Below, one piece after another: positions 52,927 to 61,844 of a stretch of 64,000 nucleotides of DNA (the stretch's first letter is position 1; each line of letters begins with the position of its first letter). Source of the stretch: Planctomycetota bacterium (GTDB taxonomy: Bacteria; Planctomycetota; Planctomycetia; Gemmatales; Gemmataceae). The notes below the pieces were generated by a model that had not been told where the DNA came from, made no database searches, and saw only the letters and a list, made by a program, of their open reading frames with translations. A program made the translations under genes and the position numbers. The stretch covers positions 1 to 64,000 of the forward strand of contig JAJXWW010000157.1 in the NCBI GenBank assembly GCA_021781415.1. The letters run 5' to 3'.

Positions 52927-52937
52927 GATTACGGAGA

Positions 52938-54977
52938 TTACTTCGTCTCGGACGGATAGCGATAGCCGCGACGCGCATCGAGTTCGCGGTCGGTCTTTTT
53001 CTGGCCGACTACCGATGGCCGACCGCCGATAGCCGCACGATAACGGGCCAAAGCCATGAATGGGAAATAAAGGCGATAAAGGTGATACTTTAAGTAGAAC
53101 ACCTTCGGAAAGCCGGTGCCGGTGAACGGTTCCTCGGTCCAGTTGCCGTCCGCTCCTTGCGTCTCAAGCAAGTAGTCGATGCCCGAGCGGACGGTTTCGC
53201 CGTCGCTCTCGCCGGCGGCAATCAGGGCGAGCAAGGCCCAGGCGGTTTGCGACGCCGTCGGCGTTCCCTGACCGGCGAGGGACGGATCGTCGTAGCTGCG
53301 GCAAGTCTCGCCCCATCCGCCCGCCGGCTGCTGCACTTCTTGCAACCAGGCGACGGCCCGGCGAACCATCGGATCGGCCATGTCGAACCCGATGCGTTGG
53401 AGACCGCACAGCACTTGCCAGGTTCCATAGAGATAGTTCACGCCCCAACGGCCAATCCAGCAGCCCCGATCGTCTTGTGTCTTCCTCAAGAAATCGAGAG
53501 CTCGGCTCACCCGCGGATGCTGAATGTCATAGCCGTAATGCCCGAGCGCTTCGAGGACGCGCGCCGTAATATCCGGACAACTCGGATCGAGCATGGCGTT
53601 ATGATCGGCGAACGGCACGCGCGTTAAGATCTCACGGTTGATGTCGCGGTCGAATGCCGCCCATCCGCCATCGCTATTTTGCATGCCCATCAACCAGCGC
53701 AGCCCGCGCTCGACGGCGGGCCGGCCGGATGTCGTATTCGCTCGTCCGGTCTTGGCCAACGCCATCAAAACCATTGCGGTATCGTCGGTGTCGGGATAAA
53801 AGGCGTTGCGATACTCGAAATACCAGCCTCCCGGTTCCAGCCCCGCGTTCGTCAGACTCCAATCGCCCGGCTGCCTCACCTCCCGATCCAACAACCAGGA
53901 CGCTCCTCGATTCGTCGCCTCGCCCGCGCTCGTTTCCGCATCGGCCAAGGCATTGAGCGCTAAAGCCGTATCCCACACCGGAGAAAAACAAGGTTGCAAT
54001 CGGATCGTATCTTCTTCCTCGATCATCAAATCTTCGAGCTGCTTCAGCGCCCATTTCATCTCGGGCGCATCGTCGGCCACGCCGAGACAACGCAAGGAAA
54101 CGACCGTGTAGATCATCGGCGGGAAGATCGCGCCGAGTCCGTCGCTGTCGCGCAAATGCTCGCGCATCCAGTCGGCGGCGCGCTTCAAAGCCAGAGATCG
54201 AATCGGTCCCAACCACGGCTCGACCTTCTTGTACAGCCAGTCGATGCCGAGAAATACATTGCCCCAACTCAGCAAGCGATCCAGAGGTTTCGCCGGCCAC
54301 AACGGCGTTTCGGGGTCGTGAATAAACAGTTCGGCGATCCCTTTCGTCGCCGGAAGTTCTCTCATCGGTTTGCACGCCGAGAAGATGCTGAGCGGTACGA
54401 CGATGGTGCGCGTCCAACTCGACATGGCATAGAGGTTGATGTACGCCCAGCGCGGCAGCAGCACCATCTCCGGAGGGACCGAGGCGCAGTTGGCATAGGG
54501 AAATTGACCGAGCAGCGCGAGATAGAACTTCGTGAAGCTATTGCATCCCGCCGCGCCACCAAGACCGCGGATCACTTCGCGCGCCCGCCGCATGGAGGAA
54601 GCGTTCGGATCGTGTCCGGTCAACTTCAGAGCAAAGTAAGCTTTGACCGAGACGCTGAGATCGGCGGGGCCGCCGGGATAGTTGTTCCAGCCGCCGTCGG
54701 GCATCTGTTGGCGGAGAATATAGTTCGCCGCCTTGCGACAAACGTCCTCGCCCTCCCGACCCAGAAAGGCCATCAAAAGAACATATTCGGATTCGAGAAT
54801 GGTATCGCCCTGCAACTCGCCGACCCAATGCCCGTCGGCCTTTTGCATGGAGAGAAGACAGCGTTCGGCGCGTTGAATACCCTGTTGCAGCGGTGTCACC
54901 GAGACGCGGCCCGTTGTACTGGTGGTACGCGCCGGCAGGCTTGGCATCGTCCGTGTGCGCGATTGTGATCCTTTCAC
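52938..54977 (-). CDS. shc: Squalene-hopene cyclase
   Basis: 679 residues, GTG start at 54977 (a downstream ATG at 54947 is possible). Cyclises squalene to hopene/hopanol on the cytoplasmic membrane. The catalytic DxDD motif is present as DTDD (396-399, in 'YPDTDDTAM'). QW repeats recur ('QMPDGGWNN', 'QNSDGGWAAFD', 'QDDRGCWIGRWG', 'QQPAGGWGE', 'QGADGNWTEEPFTG'). Normal length. First gene of the hopanoid operon. Confidence 0.95.
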   Translation of the reverse strand: MKGSQSRTRTMPSLPARTTSTTGRVSVTPLQQGIQRAERCLLSMQKADGHWVGELQGDTILESEYVLLMAFLGREGEDVCRKAANYILRQQMPDGGWNNYPGGPADLSVSVKAYFALKLTGHDPNASSMRRAREVIRGLGGAAGCNSFTKFYLALLGQFPYANCASVPPEMVLLPRWAYINLYAMSSWTRTIVVPLSIFSACKPMRELPATKGIAELFIHDPETPLWPAKPLDRLLSWGNVFLGIDWLYKKVEPWLGPIRSLALKRAADWMREHLRDSDGLGAIFPPMIYTVVSLRCLGVADDAPEMKWALKQLEDLMIEEEDTIRLQPCFSPVWDTALALNALADAETSAGEATNRGASWLLDREVRQPGDWSLTNAGLEPGGWYFEYRNAFYPDTDDTAMVLMALAKTGRANTTSGRPAVERGLRWLMGMQNSDGGWAAFDRDINREILTRVPFADHNAMLDPSCPDITARVLEALGHYGYDIQHPRVSRALDFLRKTQDDRGCWIGRWGVNYLYGTWQVLCGLQRIGFDMADPMVRRAVAWLQEVQQPAGGWGETCRSYDDPSLAGQGTPTASQTAWALLALIAAGESDGETVRSGIDYLLETQGADGNWTEEPFTGTGFPKVFYLKYHLYRLYFPFMALARYRAAIGGRPSVVGQKKTDRELDARRGYRYPSETK

Positions 54978-55217
54978 CGGGAGTCCTTTCCGCTTCCTGC
55001 GACAATCTCATCCGACCCGAAGGTTTACCCAATGTACTCTGTCCCACGGAAATACCGCAATACGAACTCAGCGGGATGGAGCGAATTGCGATGTTACCGT
55101 CCCATGGAACGGGCACGGTAGCGTAGCCCTCACCAGACCACGGCAGATCCATGTCTCAAGATAGGCAACCAGGCCGACTAAAATTCCAGGACTTGCGGCA
55201 AACAAACCTTCCCCAGC

Positions 55218-57329
55218 TTGAAACTTCGAACTGCCCTGGGATACGACAACGCTGGGGATTTGACCTTGGCGCAGGACAATAATTCGCTGTACAATTATAC
55301 CTACAACTCCGGCGGTCAGTTGACCGGCGAGACGGTGACGTATCCGGGGTATTCGAGTTCGCCGTTGGTGACGCTGGGATTCAGCTACGATGCGTTCGGC
55401 AATCGCACTGGCATGACGGATAGTCTGGGTGGCAGTATGGGGTACACCTACAACGGCGAGAATCAGATGACCGGCATGCCGTTGGCGCTCAACGGCACGA
55501 CGGCTGCTTCGTTGACGATGAACTACGATGGTCTGGCGCGCCTCAGTGGGACGACGATGAGTACGCCGACGGGAGCCACCATTGCCAGCACGAATAGCTA
55601 CGACAATGCGAGCCGACTGACGAATATCAATTATACCAACGGCGGCTCGTCCCTGGCAAGTTATAATTATACCTATAATCACGCGAGCGAGATCACCAAC
55701 TATCAGGACAATTCCGGCAACGCGCTCGCCTACGGTTACGATTACAGCGGCGAATTGACCTCCGCGACCGGCACTCTCGCCGCCTCGAATTACAACCAAA
55801 CCTGGTCCTACGACGCCAACGGCAACCGGACGACGTCCGGGTTCAGCACGGGGACGGGTAATGAGTTACTATCGGACGGAACCTGGAATTATAAATACGA
55901 CGCTGCCGGCAATACGATATTGAAGACGAACATCAGTAGCGGCGAATACTGGACGTACACCTGGAACGACGCCAATCAGTTGACTGTGGCGGCAGATTAT
56001 CAGTCCAACGGCACATTGATTCAGTCGGTGACGTTCCAGTACGATGTTTTTGGCAATCGGGTCGAAGAGGATGTTTACAACGCCTCGACGCAGGTGACGA
56101 CGGTGACGAAGTTCGCTTACAATGCCAACGGCAACATCTGGGCCGACTTGAACGCAAGCAATCAATTGGTGGATCGCCGATTGTTTGTGAACGTAAATGG
56201 CCAGACACAACCATTCGCGCGGATCGATGCGAGCAATAATGTATCGTGGTATCTGACCGATCATCTGGGATCGATCCGTCTCATCACGGACAACACCGGC
56301 ACAGTCATCGACCAGATCGATTACGACGCCTGGGGTAATATCACGAATGAAACTAACCCAACCAACGGAGATACATACAAATATGCCAGTGGCCAATACG
56401 ACACCACCCTCGGCATGTCCCTCCACGCGCAAAACAGCACCGGCCGCTGGTATATGGCGTCGAATGGCAATTGGCTCAACGCCGACCCCACGGGCCTGGC
56501 TGCGGGACCGAATCCTTACGATTATGTGGGAAACAATTCGACGAATGCGATTGATCCGAGTGGATTGGCAGTGTGGACATGGGAGCAAGTCAAAGCTCTA
56601 GCAGAAAAGTCTCTTGATGCGAAGAAGGAAAGCTTAAAGCCCGGGGAGAAAGATCTGAGAATTAAGATACTGGAGAACGTATTCCACGGCAAAGTAGACA
56701 ATATCGGAAACAGAAGAGGGGACAAATGGGAGAAAAAGAATGACGGGCAGGACACATGGTATGTGTTCAAAGACGATCCTGTCGGTGCAATCGAGAGTGT
56801 TTGGAAGGAAGAAGATAACTTAATATTCTGTGCCCCGTACGTCCAGCTTTGTATATTAAAGGGAAACGTAGATCTTGCCTCCGAGAGACTCAAAAAATCA
56901 TGGAACAAGGAATGGAAAGGGATTAGCGTAAATGAAATTGCGGGTGTCGGGGAGAATCGGTTCTGGATGCGCGGGGAGAAAGCCGCTGGATACACATATC
57001 ACGATCTTTTACCAGGTGATAATATTTGGTTCAGAAATTCCTTCTACCAGGATGATATTAACATGAACGAAATAAGAGATAATAGGAGGTCATTCTCTGG
57101 AGAAGAAGGAAGCAATGTATTCTATATTGGAGCAAAACGTGGTATAGGATATGTAATAAGTATTTATACTCATCAGGTTTATTCCATTCACGAGTACCAA
57201 GAAAGAATGTTAACATGGAATAGTGTAGAATATGTAAAGAGAAGAGACAATATCGGTAATATTGATATCGTCCCCAAAGAGGCGTTCCCTATCACCGATA
57301 TTCGACGTCCGATCGTTACGAATAAGTAG
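55218..57329 (+). CDS. N-terminally truncated RHS protein with polymorphic C-terminal (toxin-like) domain
   Basis: 703 residues from TTG 55218; an in-frame stop at 55179-55181 shows nothing lies upstream, so secretion signal and shell-forming N-terminal repeats are missing. Residues 1-445 are YD/RHS repeats ('YDAFGNRTGMTDSLGG', 'YLTDHLGSIRLITDNTGTVI') ending in the RHS core 'NPYDYVGNNSTNAIDPSGL' (to 450). Residues 451-703 are a different, AT-richer C-terminal domain. It has C538 ('FCAPYVQLCILKG'), 'LLPGDNIWFRN' and H652 ('YTHQVYSIHEY'), which I read as possibly transglutaminase-like; this is tentative. An immunity candidate follows. Confidence 0.8.
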   Translation: MKLRTALGYDNAGDLTLAQDNNSLYNYTYNSGGQLTGETVTYPGYSSSPLVTLGFSYDAFGNRTGMTDSLGGSMGYTYNGENQMTGMPLALNGTTAASLTMNYDGLARLSGTTMSTPTGATIASTNSYDNASRLTNINYTNGGSSLASYNYTYNHASEITNYQDNSGNALAYGYDYSGELTSATGTLAASNYNQTWSYDANGNRTTSGFSTGTGNELLSDGTWNYKYDAAGNTILKTNISSGEYWTYTWNDANQLTVAADYQSNGTLIQSVTFQYDVFGNRVEEDVYNASTQVTTVTKFAYNANGNIWADLNASNQLVDRRLFVNVNGQTQPFARIDASNNVSWYLTDHLGSIRLITDNTGTVIDQIDYDAWGNITNETNPTNGDTYKYASGQYDTTLGMSLHAQNSTGRWYMASNGNWLNADPTGLAAGPNPYDYVGNNSTNAIDPSGLAVWTWEQVKALAEKSLDAKKESLKPGEKDLRIKILENVFHGKVDNIGNRRGDKWEKKNDGQDTWYVFKDDPVGAIESVWKEEDNLIFCAPYVQLCILKGNVDLASERLKKSWNKEWKGISVNEIAGVGENRFWMRGEKAAGYTYHDLLPGDNIWFRNSFYQDDINMNEIRDNRRSFSGEEGSNVFYIGAKRGIGYVISIYTHQVYSIHEYQERMLTWNSVEYVKRRDNIGNIDIVPKEAFPITDIRRPIVTNK

Positions 57330-57410
57330 ATCGATTTCGACGAAATCGATTGACACCCACTGAGTTTTTTGCAAAGCGGGACTTCAAAGGCGCTAATAGG
57401 GAGAAGGCTT

Positions 57411-58229
57411 GTGAACATTCAAAATCGCTCGTCACTAGCGTGCGTGTACTGCATTCTGTTGTCGAGCCTTATGTTGGGTTTCAGTACTGAACCTGGCGAA
57501 CCGCAGAAGCGCTTGAATGAACGGGATGAGAATACCAAGAAGGGAAGGTTAGTAATGATTAATATCGTCGACGACTTAGCAAATCATAATAAGGCACCAT
57601 TATTAGTCAGGCAAGGATCGGGATGGATGCCACTTTATTGCACAGACTACGATTGGAAAGAGGATCAACGTGTGAGTTCCGCCCTTGCGAAACTTCAGCA
57701 GGAAAGATGTGATGAGTTGTGGGATGAACTGGTACGGAGGTCAAACGACAAACATTACTGTCGGACACTCAAGGACAAAAACGAGCATTTTGCGCTAGGA
57801 AACTGGACCGTTGGCATGTTTTGTTCAATACTAGCCGATGATTGGCTTCTCGGGATATGTGAGCAACATTTGCCGTCGGATCCCGACAAGGATGGTTATC
57901 GAATTTCATTAGACTACGGGATTAGCAAGGCGGGCGGATTGCCGAAGTGGCGTAACGAACGTAGTAAAAAAGCGCTCTACGAGTTGCAGATCGACATCTG
58001 CGAAGAGGCGATTCTGGAAATCGCAAAGATGCCCAAGATATCGCAACGTGAGGAAGTCAAGGCTCGAAAAAAAATTCAAGGGGAAATAGCGACACTAAGA
58101 AGAATAAGGCGGGCAATTTTTACTGATTATTCTTCGATGCCCATGATGTTTTATCACCAGAAGGAAGCAGAGAATATTCGCCGGCTATTACAGAAATCGG
58201 ATAAAAGCAAGAATAAAGATGGTCGTTAA
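57411..58229 (+). CDS. Exported protein, putative immunity partner of the RHS tail
   Basis: 272 residues from GTG 57411 (AGGGAGAAGG site), 81 bases after the rhs stop in the same direction. A signal-like N-terminus ('ACVYCILLSSLMLGFSTEP') suggests export or lipid attachment. The rest is charged, with tryptophans ('DYDWKEDQRVSS', 'ILADDWLLGICEQHL') and helical C-terminus. No family recognised. Position directly behind a polymorphic RHS C-terminus and shared AT-rich composition suggest a cognate immunity protein; this is inference from arrangement only. Confidence 0.6.
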   Translation: MNIQNRSSLACVYCILLSSLMLGFSTEPGEPQKRLNERDENTKKGRLVMINIVDDLANHNKAPLLVRQGSGWMPLYCTDYDWKEDQRVSSALAKLQQERCDELWDELVRRSNDKHYCRTLKDKNEHFALGNWTVGMFCSILADDWLLGICEQHLPSDPDKDGYRISLDYGISKAGGLPKWRNERSKKALYELQIDICEEAILEIAKMPKISQREEVKARKKIQGEIATLRRIRRAIFTDYSSMPMMFYHQKEAENIRRLLQKSDKSKNKDGR

Positions 58230-58310
58230 ATCTGTTTATGGTAGTGAAGTTGTAGGACGGCACATAAGCTGTGCAACAAACGTCAAATGCACAACACCAG
58301 GGCCTACACA

Positions 58311-58451
58311 TTAACTCTTGTCCAGTTTATTGTTTGGGGCAAGGATTTCTTCCAACACATCCGTGTTGTAGGCCGCCGCAAGACGCTTTTTGGCCATACT
58401 TTTCTTGCTCGAATGCTGCTTCAACAGACTCAGAACGTTTTTGCAAATGAC
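58311..58451 (-). pseudogene. 3' remnant of a transposase gene (ISAs1-like)
   Basis: The minus strand encodes 46 residues before a TAA stop at 58311: 'VICKNVLSLLKQHSSKKSMA', then 'KKRLAAAYNTDVLEEILAP'. This matches the C-terminal end of ISAs1-family transposases as I remember them. A stop codon closes the frame upstream, and no other part of the transposase is seen. The family call is from motif memory. Confidence 0.5.
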
Positions 58452-58453
58452 TC

Positions 58454-59593
58454 ATTCTTATAGTTCACGCCGGTCGTAGCCGCCGGAAAAGAAGAGGGGA
58501 CGCGACTCGTAGATTCGGATCGTAGATTCGGAGACCACGCGGGGAAGGAGCATGTTACGCCTTTGGGCACTGCCTCTGGCTGGGGACTGGACAGAGTTGG
58601 TTATCGAGCTATCGACCGCGGCGGAGTTGGCGGGCGTAAGCCGATCCGTAAAGCCGAGGAGTTCGTTTGGTGGACCGACCTGGCAGCAAGAGAGAGCGCG
58701 GACGATGGCCTTGGAGACCACCTTGCGTCCGCTCGAGCCATCGAAGAAGAAAAATGAAGGTCGCGACCCAAGAACAGCAGGAATGAAGCGAGCAAGCCTC
58801 TCCTATTCGAGTCGCGTCCCCGTTTCTTGTCCCAAATAGCTATTGAGCCGTTCTATCCCGCCGTATCGGCCGCCGTCTCGCCATAACGGTCGCCTAGCCG
58901 TGCCACAATAGTGGGAAGTCTCTACCGAGTTTCTCTTCCCATTCGTCCACTCTCCTGCTCCATTATGTCCAAGCGGAAGGCGTTGTTACCAGAGAGAATA
59001 ACTCCCGGCGAGGGGACCCTCCCGCGGAAAGTTGGCAAGGTTACTCGCGCTGGAGATTATAAGTGATTGAAAATACATAAGTTGCACACAAAAGTATCCT
59101 TGCCAACCCCCAAAAAAAGTTGGCAAGGTTACTTTTTGGCAGTCGAGATGGCAGTATGTCGATTTGGCAGGCCATAACGAGGAAGCCTACCCATTCGCAG
59201 ACGCCGCGTTTTCGGCCGATATGGCGCACCTGGCCTGCGCGCGGTCGAAGGGCATTCGCTTGCAACCCAACATATGCCAGCCCGGGCGGCACTCGAACCG
59301 CCGGGGGCGACCGCAGAAAGGCAAGACGGCAATTGCCACCGCTGCTTCGCTGTTTGACATTACCAGCCCCTTTATCGCCCCCCTAACCACGAGTCCCGAC
59401 TCGTTTTGCTCTCCGGTTTGGGGTTCAGGTCGGAAAGTATCAGATGGCGGAGCCGTGCGTGCGGTTCACGAGCCACGGGAATGCCGTCCGGTTTCAGAGA
59501 CAGGGAAAGACGAAGTGTTTGAAGGGGATTTCCCTAATCGTGTGGCCTCTCCCGGTTGCCACGGGTGAGGGGCTGCTTCTTGTTATTGAGAGT
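58454..59593. other. 1.1-kb region without a supported gene
   Basis: Lies between the transposase remnant and tRNA-Val. Contains short open frames on both strands with no recognisable product, an 18-base direct repeat with a hairpin (59028-59133), and scattered direct duplications such as GTAGATTCGGA (about 58508-58532). It looks like decayed mobile-element sequence. Confidence 0.5.
59028..59133. repeat. 18-base direct repeat with terminator-like hairpin
   Basis: AAAGTTGGCAAGGTTACT occurs at 59028-59045 and again at 59116-59133. The second copy is also the right arm of a hairpin: CCTTGCCAAC (59098-59107) with GTTGGCAAGG (59119-59128), followed by TTACTTTTTGG. This could be an insertion footprint or a terminator. 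Confidence 0.75.
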
Positions 59594-59666
59594 GGGCGCT
59601 ACTGGATTCGAACCAGTGACTTCCACCGTGTGAGGATGGCACTCTAGCCGCTGAGTTAAGCGCCCG
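59594..59666 (-). tRNA. tRNA-Val (anticodon CAC)
   Basis: A 73-base cloverleaf on the minus strand: acceptor GGGCGCT/AGCGCCC, D stem ACTC/GAGT, anticodon stem CCATC/GGTGG with loop CTCACAC (anticodon CAC, reads GTG), T arm ACTGG-TTCGAAT-CCAGT, discriminator A. CCA is not encoded. Confidence 0.95.
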
Positions 59667-59732
59667 AATCGACCCGGCCCGCGCCGATCGGAGTCGGGGA
59701 CGCGAGCCGGTCTGAAGATTCATCTTATCAAC

Positions 59733-60044
59733 TTACCCCTTCGGCGGCGCGGTAATGTTGTTCGATGCCGCCGTGATGCCGTCTTCGAACTTCGGGGCGG
59801 TCGTTGTGATGCGTTGTGGCGGACGCGGTGGCTCCAGAGCCATCGGCTCTTGTCGGGGCGTCGCCGAGGCCGAAGGGTCGAAGTCGTCTTCGAGACCCTT
59901 GATGCCCTTCTTGAATTCGACGATGCCTTTGCCCAGATAGCGCCCCACCTCCGGCAACTTGCGACCGAAGAGTAGAACGCCGATTACGAGAAGGATCAGC
60001 ATCTCTTGGGCACCGAGATTGAATAGACCAAACAATGGAGTCAT
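59733..60044 (-). CDS. Sec-independent translocase TatA/TatB-type protein (longer paralogue)
   Basis: 103 residues from ATG 60044, preceded by AGAGG. One N-terminal helix ('GAQEMLILLVIGVLLFGRKLPEVGRYLGKG'), an amphipathic helix ('IVEFKKGIKGLEDDFD') and a Pro-rich tail. The FGRKLPEVGR hinge is typical of TatA/E; the longer tail could also suit TatB. The Tat pore exports folded proteins. The second Tat gene lies 160 bases upstream on the same strand; tatC is not in the window. Confidence 0.85.
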   Translation of the reverse strand: MTPLFGLFNLGAQEMLILLVIGVLLFGRKLPEVGRYLGKGIVEFKKGIKGLEDDFDPSASATPRQEPMALEPPRPPQRITTTAPKFEDGITAASNNITAPPKG

Positions 60045-60204
60045 GGAAGCGAACCTCTTTGAGGGTTTTTTCGGGATTTCTCGGTACGGCTGGTCATCAA
60101 CGAGCCGCTCCACACAAATATAGCAACCCGCCAAGGGCGGAGACAAGCGAAAAAACGACCGGCGCTCGTTTTCTTCGCAGCGGGATGAATCGAATGCGCG
60201 GACC

Positions 60205-60369
60205 TTAGCGCACGGAGCCACGAACGTCTTCTTCAATCCCTTTAAACTCCTTGCGGAACTCGACGAGCGATTTGCCCAGAGAGCGAGCCAGTGAAGGCAG
60301 CTTGTTGCCGAACAGGAGTAAGCCAATCGCGCAGATAACGAGAATCTCAGCCATGCCAAGTCCAAACAT
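60205..60369 (-). CDS. tatA: Sec-independent translocase protein TatA (short form)
   Basis: 54 residues from ATG 60369 (GGGAG site); the frame extends upstream, but similarity starts at 'MFGLGMAEILVICAIGLLLFG'. Hinge FGNKLPSLARSLGKS and amphipathic 'LVEFRKEFKGIEEDV' are typical. Shorter than its neighbour paralogue. The two probably serve one Tat system, as TatA and TatB/E. Confidence 0.88.
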   Translation of the reverse strand: MFGLGMAEILVICAIGLLLFGNKLPSLARSLGKSLVEFRKEFKGIEEDVRGSVR

Positions 60370-60663
60370 GAGGGTTTCTCCCGTGGGTAGAAAGGGAAGC
60401 AATCGAACGTCCGTCGTCGGCGCAACTGCCGGAGGGTGAGGATCAACAACGGATTGGGGGGGAGGGGTCGGAGCAACGACGCCCTGCGGGGTATCCAGTT
60501 CTCTGGATTGTGTCATTCTATCTTTGTTTCAGCCTGGAAGACAAGCGGAAAACGCAAACATTTTTCGTTTGAGATGCCGGAACCCATGCCGCTCGGTGTT
60601 TTACGGCGTAGATTAACCGCTCTTGAAATGGTTCTCGACGAACGAAGTTCCTTCGGAGAAACG

Positions 60664-61329
60664 ATGATGCCACGGCTGATCCGCGTTGCCATCCTGTCGA
60701 TGGTCCTCAGTCTTCCCACGCCTCAATTAGTCGGGGAAGAGAAAGTGAAGGAAACGTCGTTTTATCCGCTCCAAGTGGGCACGACGTGGCACTATCGTCG
60801 CGGCGAGAGCAAATTCACCGTGCGAGTCGTCAAGCACGAAAAGGTTGGGGATGTCCCGTGCGCCCTGTTGGAATCGAAGTGCGATGGTAAAGTCGGAGGT
60901 CGGGAGCATTTGGCCGTCAAGGACAACGGCGTCTATCGCTACGATGTGTCTTCGTTGTTCAAATCCGACAAACCTCGATTGAAGACGAAGGAGGGGGAGG
61001 TATTCCACACCCAAACTCTGAAGCCGCCGATGCTCGTTTTGAAACTGCCTCCGAAGAAAGGAGACGATTGGAAGATCGTCTCGCAGGGCGAGGTGGAAGT
61101 CTTTCGCGGTAGCTTTAAGGTGGACGAGGAGCAAGAGATCGCCGTTCCCGCCGGCAAATTCAAAGCCTTTCGCGTCGTCGCACGGGATGTCGAAGGTACG
61201 GCTTTGAGTCCGGCTCCCGTTATAACGAGCTTCTACGCCGAGGGCGTCGGCATGGTGAAGCAGCTGATTGAGATTGGCGACGCCAAGACGGAGATCGTCT
61301 TGGAGAAATTCGAGGCAGCCGGTAAGTAG
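60664..61329 (+). CDS. Exported protein of unknown function
   Basis: 221 residues from ATG 60664 (a second ATG follows at 60667), preceded by GGAG and opening a signal peptide ending near 'TPQLVGEE'. The mature part is beta-rich: 'FYPLQVGTTWHYRRG', 'YAEGVGMVKQLIEIG', 'VPAGKFKAFRVV'. This pattern is common to planctomycete hypothetical exported proteins. Divergent from the Tat genes. Confidence 0.7.
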   Translation: MMPRLIRVAILSMVLSLPTPQLVGEEKVKETSFYPLQVGTTWHYRRGESKFTVRVVKHEKVGDVPCALLESKCDGKVGGREHLAVKDNGVYRYDVSSLFKSDKPRLKTKEGEVFHTQTLKPPMLVLKLPPKKGDDWKIVSQGEVEVFRGSFKVDEEQEIAVPAGKFKAFRVVARDVEGTALSPAPVITSFYAEGVGMVKQLIEIGDAKTEIVLEKFEAAGK

Positions 61330-61331
61330 CG

Positions 61332-61742
61332 CTACCACGGAGTCGGCGGTAAGAAGAAAATGCCGGTGACGAACGTGCCGGTCCACAGCAATACGAAACA
61401 CACCGCCAAGGTGAGATGAAGTCGAACGTGGCCTTTCACTCCCGTGTACAGCATGGCGGGCATGACGAAGGTGGACGGCACGGAGAACCACAGGTGCCGA
61501 TTGAGTGCATGGCGCAACGCCGGATCGGCATTGAAATAGTCAAAGACGTCCGGAGCAAGGACGCGCACGATCAACTCCAGCCCCAGTACGGCCACGAGCG
61601 TCAGGGTGAAGAAGACCAAGTTGATGCGTCCGTGTAACCGAGAGTTGCCGCGCGCCACGGCGACGATGGCGGCCACGAGCAACACGGTGACGGCGGCAAC
61701 GGCGATCTTCAGAGTTAAAATGACATTCGGTCCCGTTAGCAC
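61332..61742 (-). CDS. DUF420-like membrane protein
   Basis: 136 residues from GTG 61742 (AAAGGA site). Four hydrophobic helices with 'HGRINLVFFTLTLVAVLGLE', 'RHLWFSVPSTFVMPAMLYTG', and conserved His residues in 'GHVRLHLTLAV'. Resembles the DUF420/YozB family linked to cytochrome oxidase assembly; no oxidase genes adjoin. Convergent with the exported-protein gene, stops two bases apart. Confidence 0.7.
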   Translation of the reverse strand: MLTGPNVILTLKIAVAAVTVLLVAAIVAVARGNSRLHGRINLVFFTLTLVAVLGLELIVRVLAPDVFDYFNADPALRHALNRHLWFSVPSTFVMPAMLYTGVKGHVRLHLTLAVCFVLLWTGTFVTGIFFLPPTPW

Positions 61743-61844
61743 GAAACGATCCTTTCTCGATCTCTCGATAGTTGTTTCACTGTTCGCTCTGCTCGACCAA
61801 TGGAAGTAGACGCTCGTGCGTGAACCCAACACTATTTCCCCAGT

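Noticed and set aside
58552-58839. 95-codon and overlapping 64-codon plus-strand frames
   Set aside because: Neither has a recognisable motif; they compete for the same DNA in a region that looks decayed.
59450-59500. Sequence resembling a group II intron domain V (GAGCCGTGCGTGCGGTTC)
   Set aside because: The expected domain V/VI folding and a nearby intron reverse transcriptase are not present.
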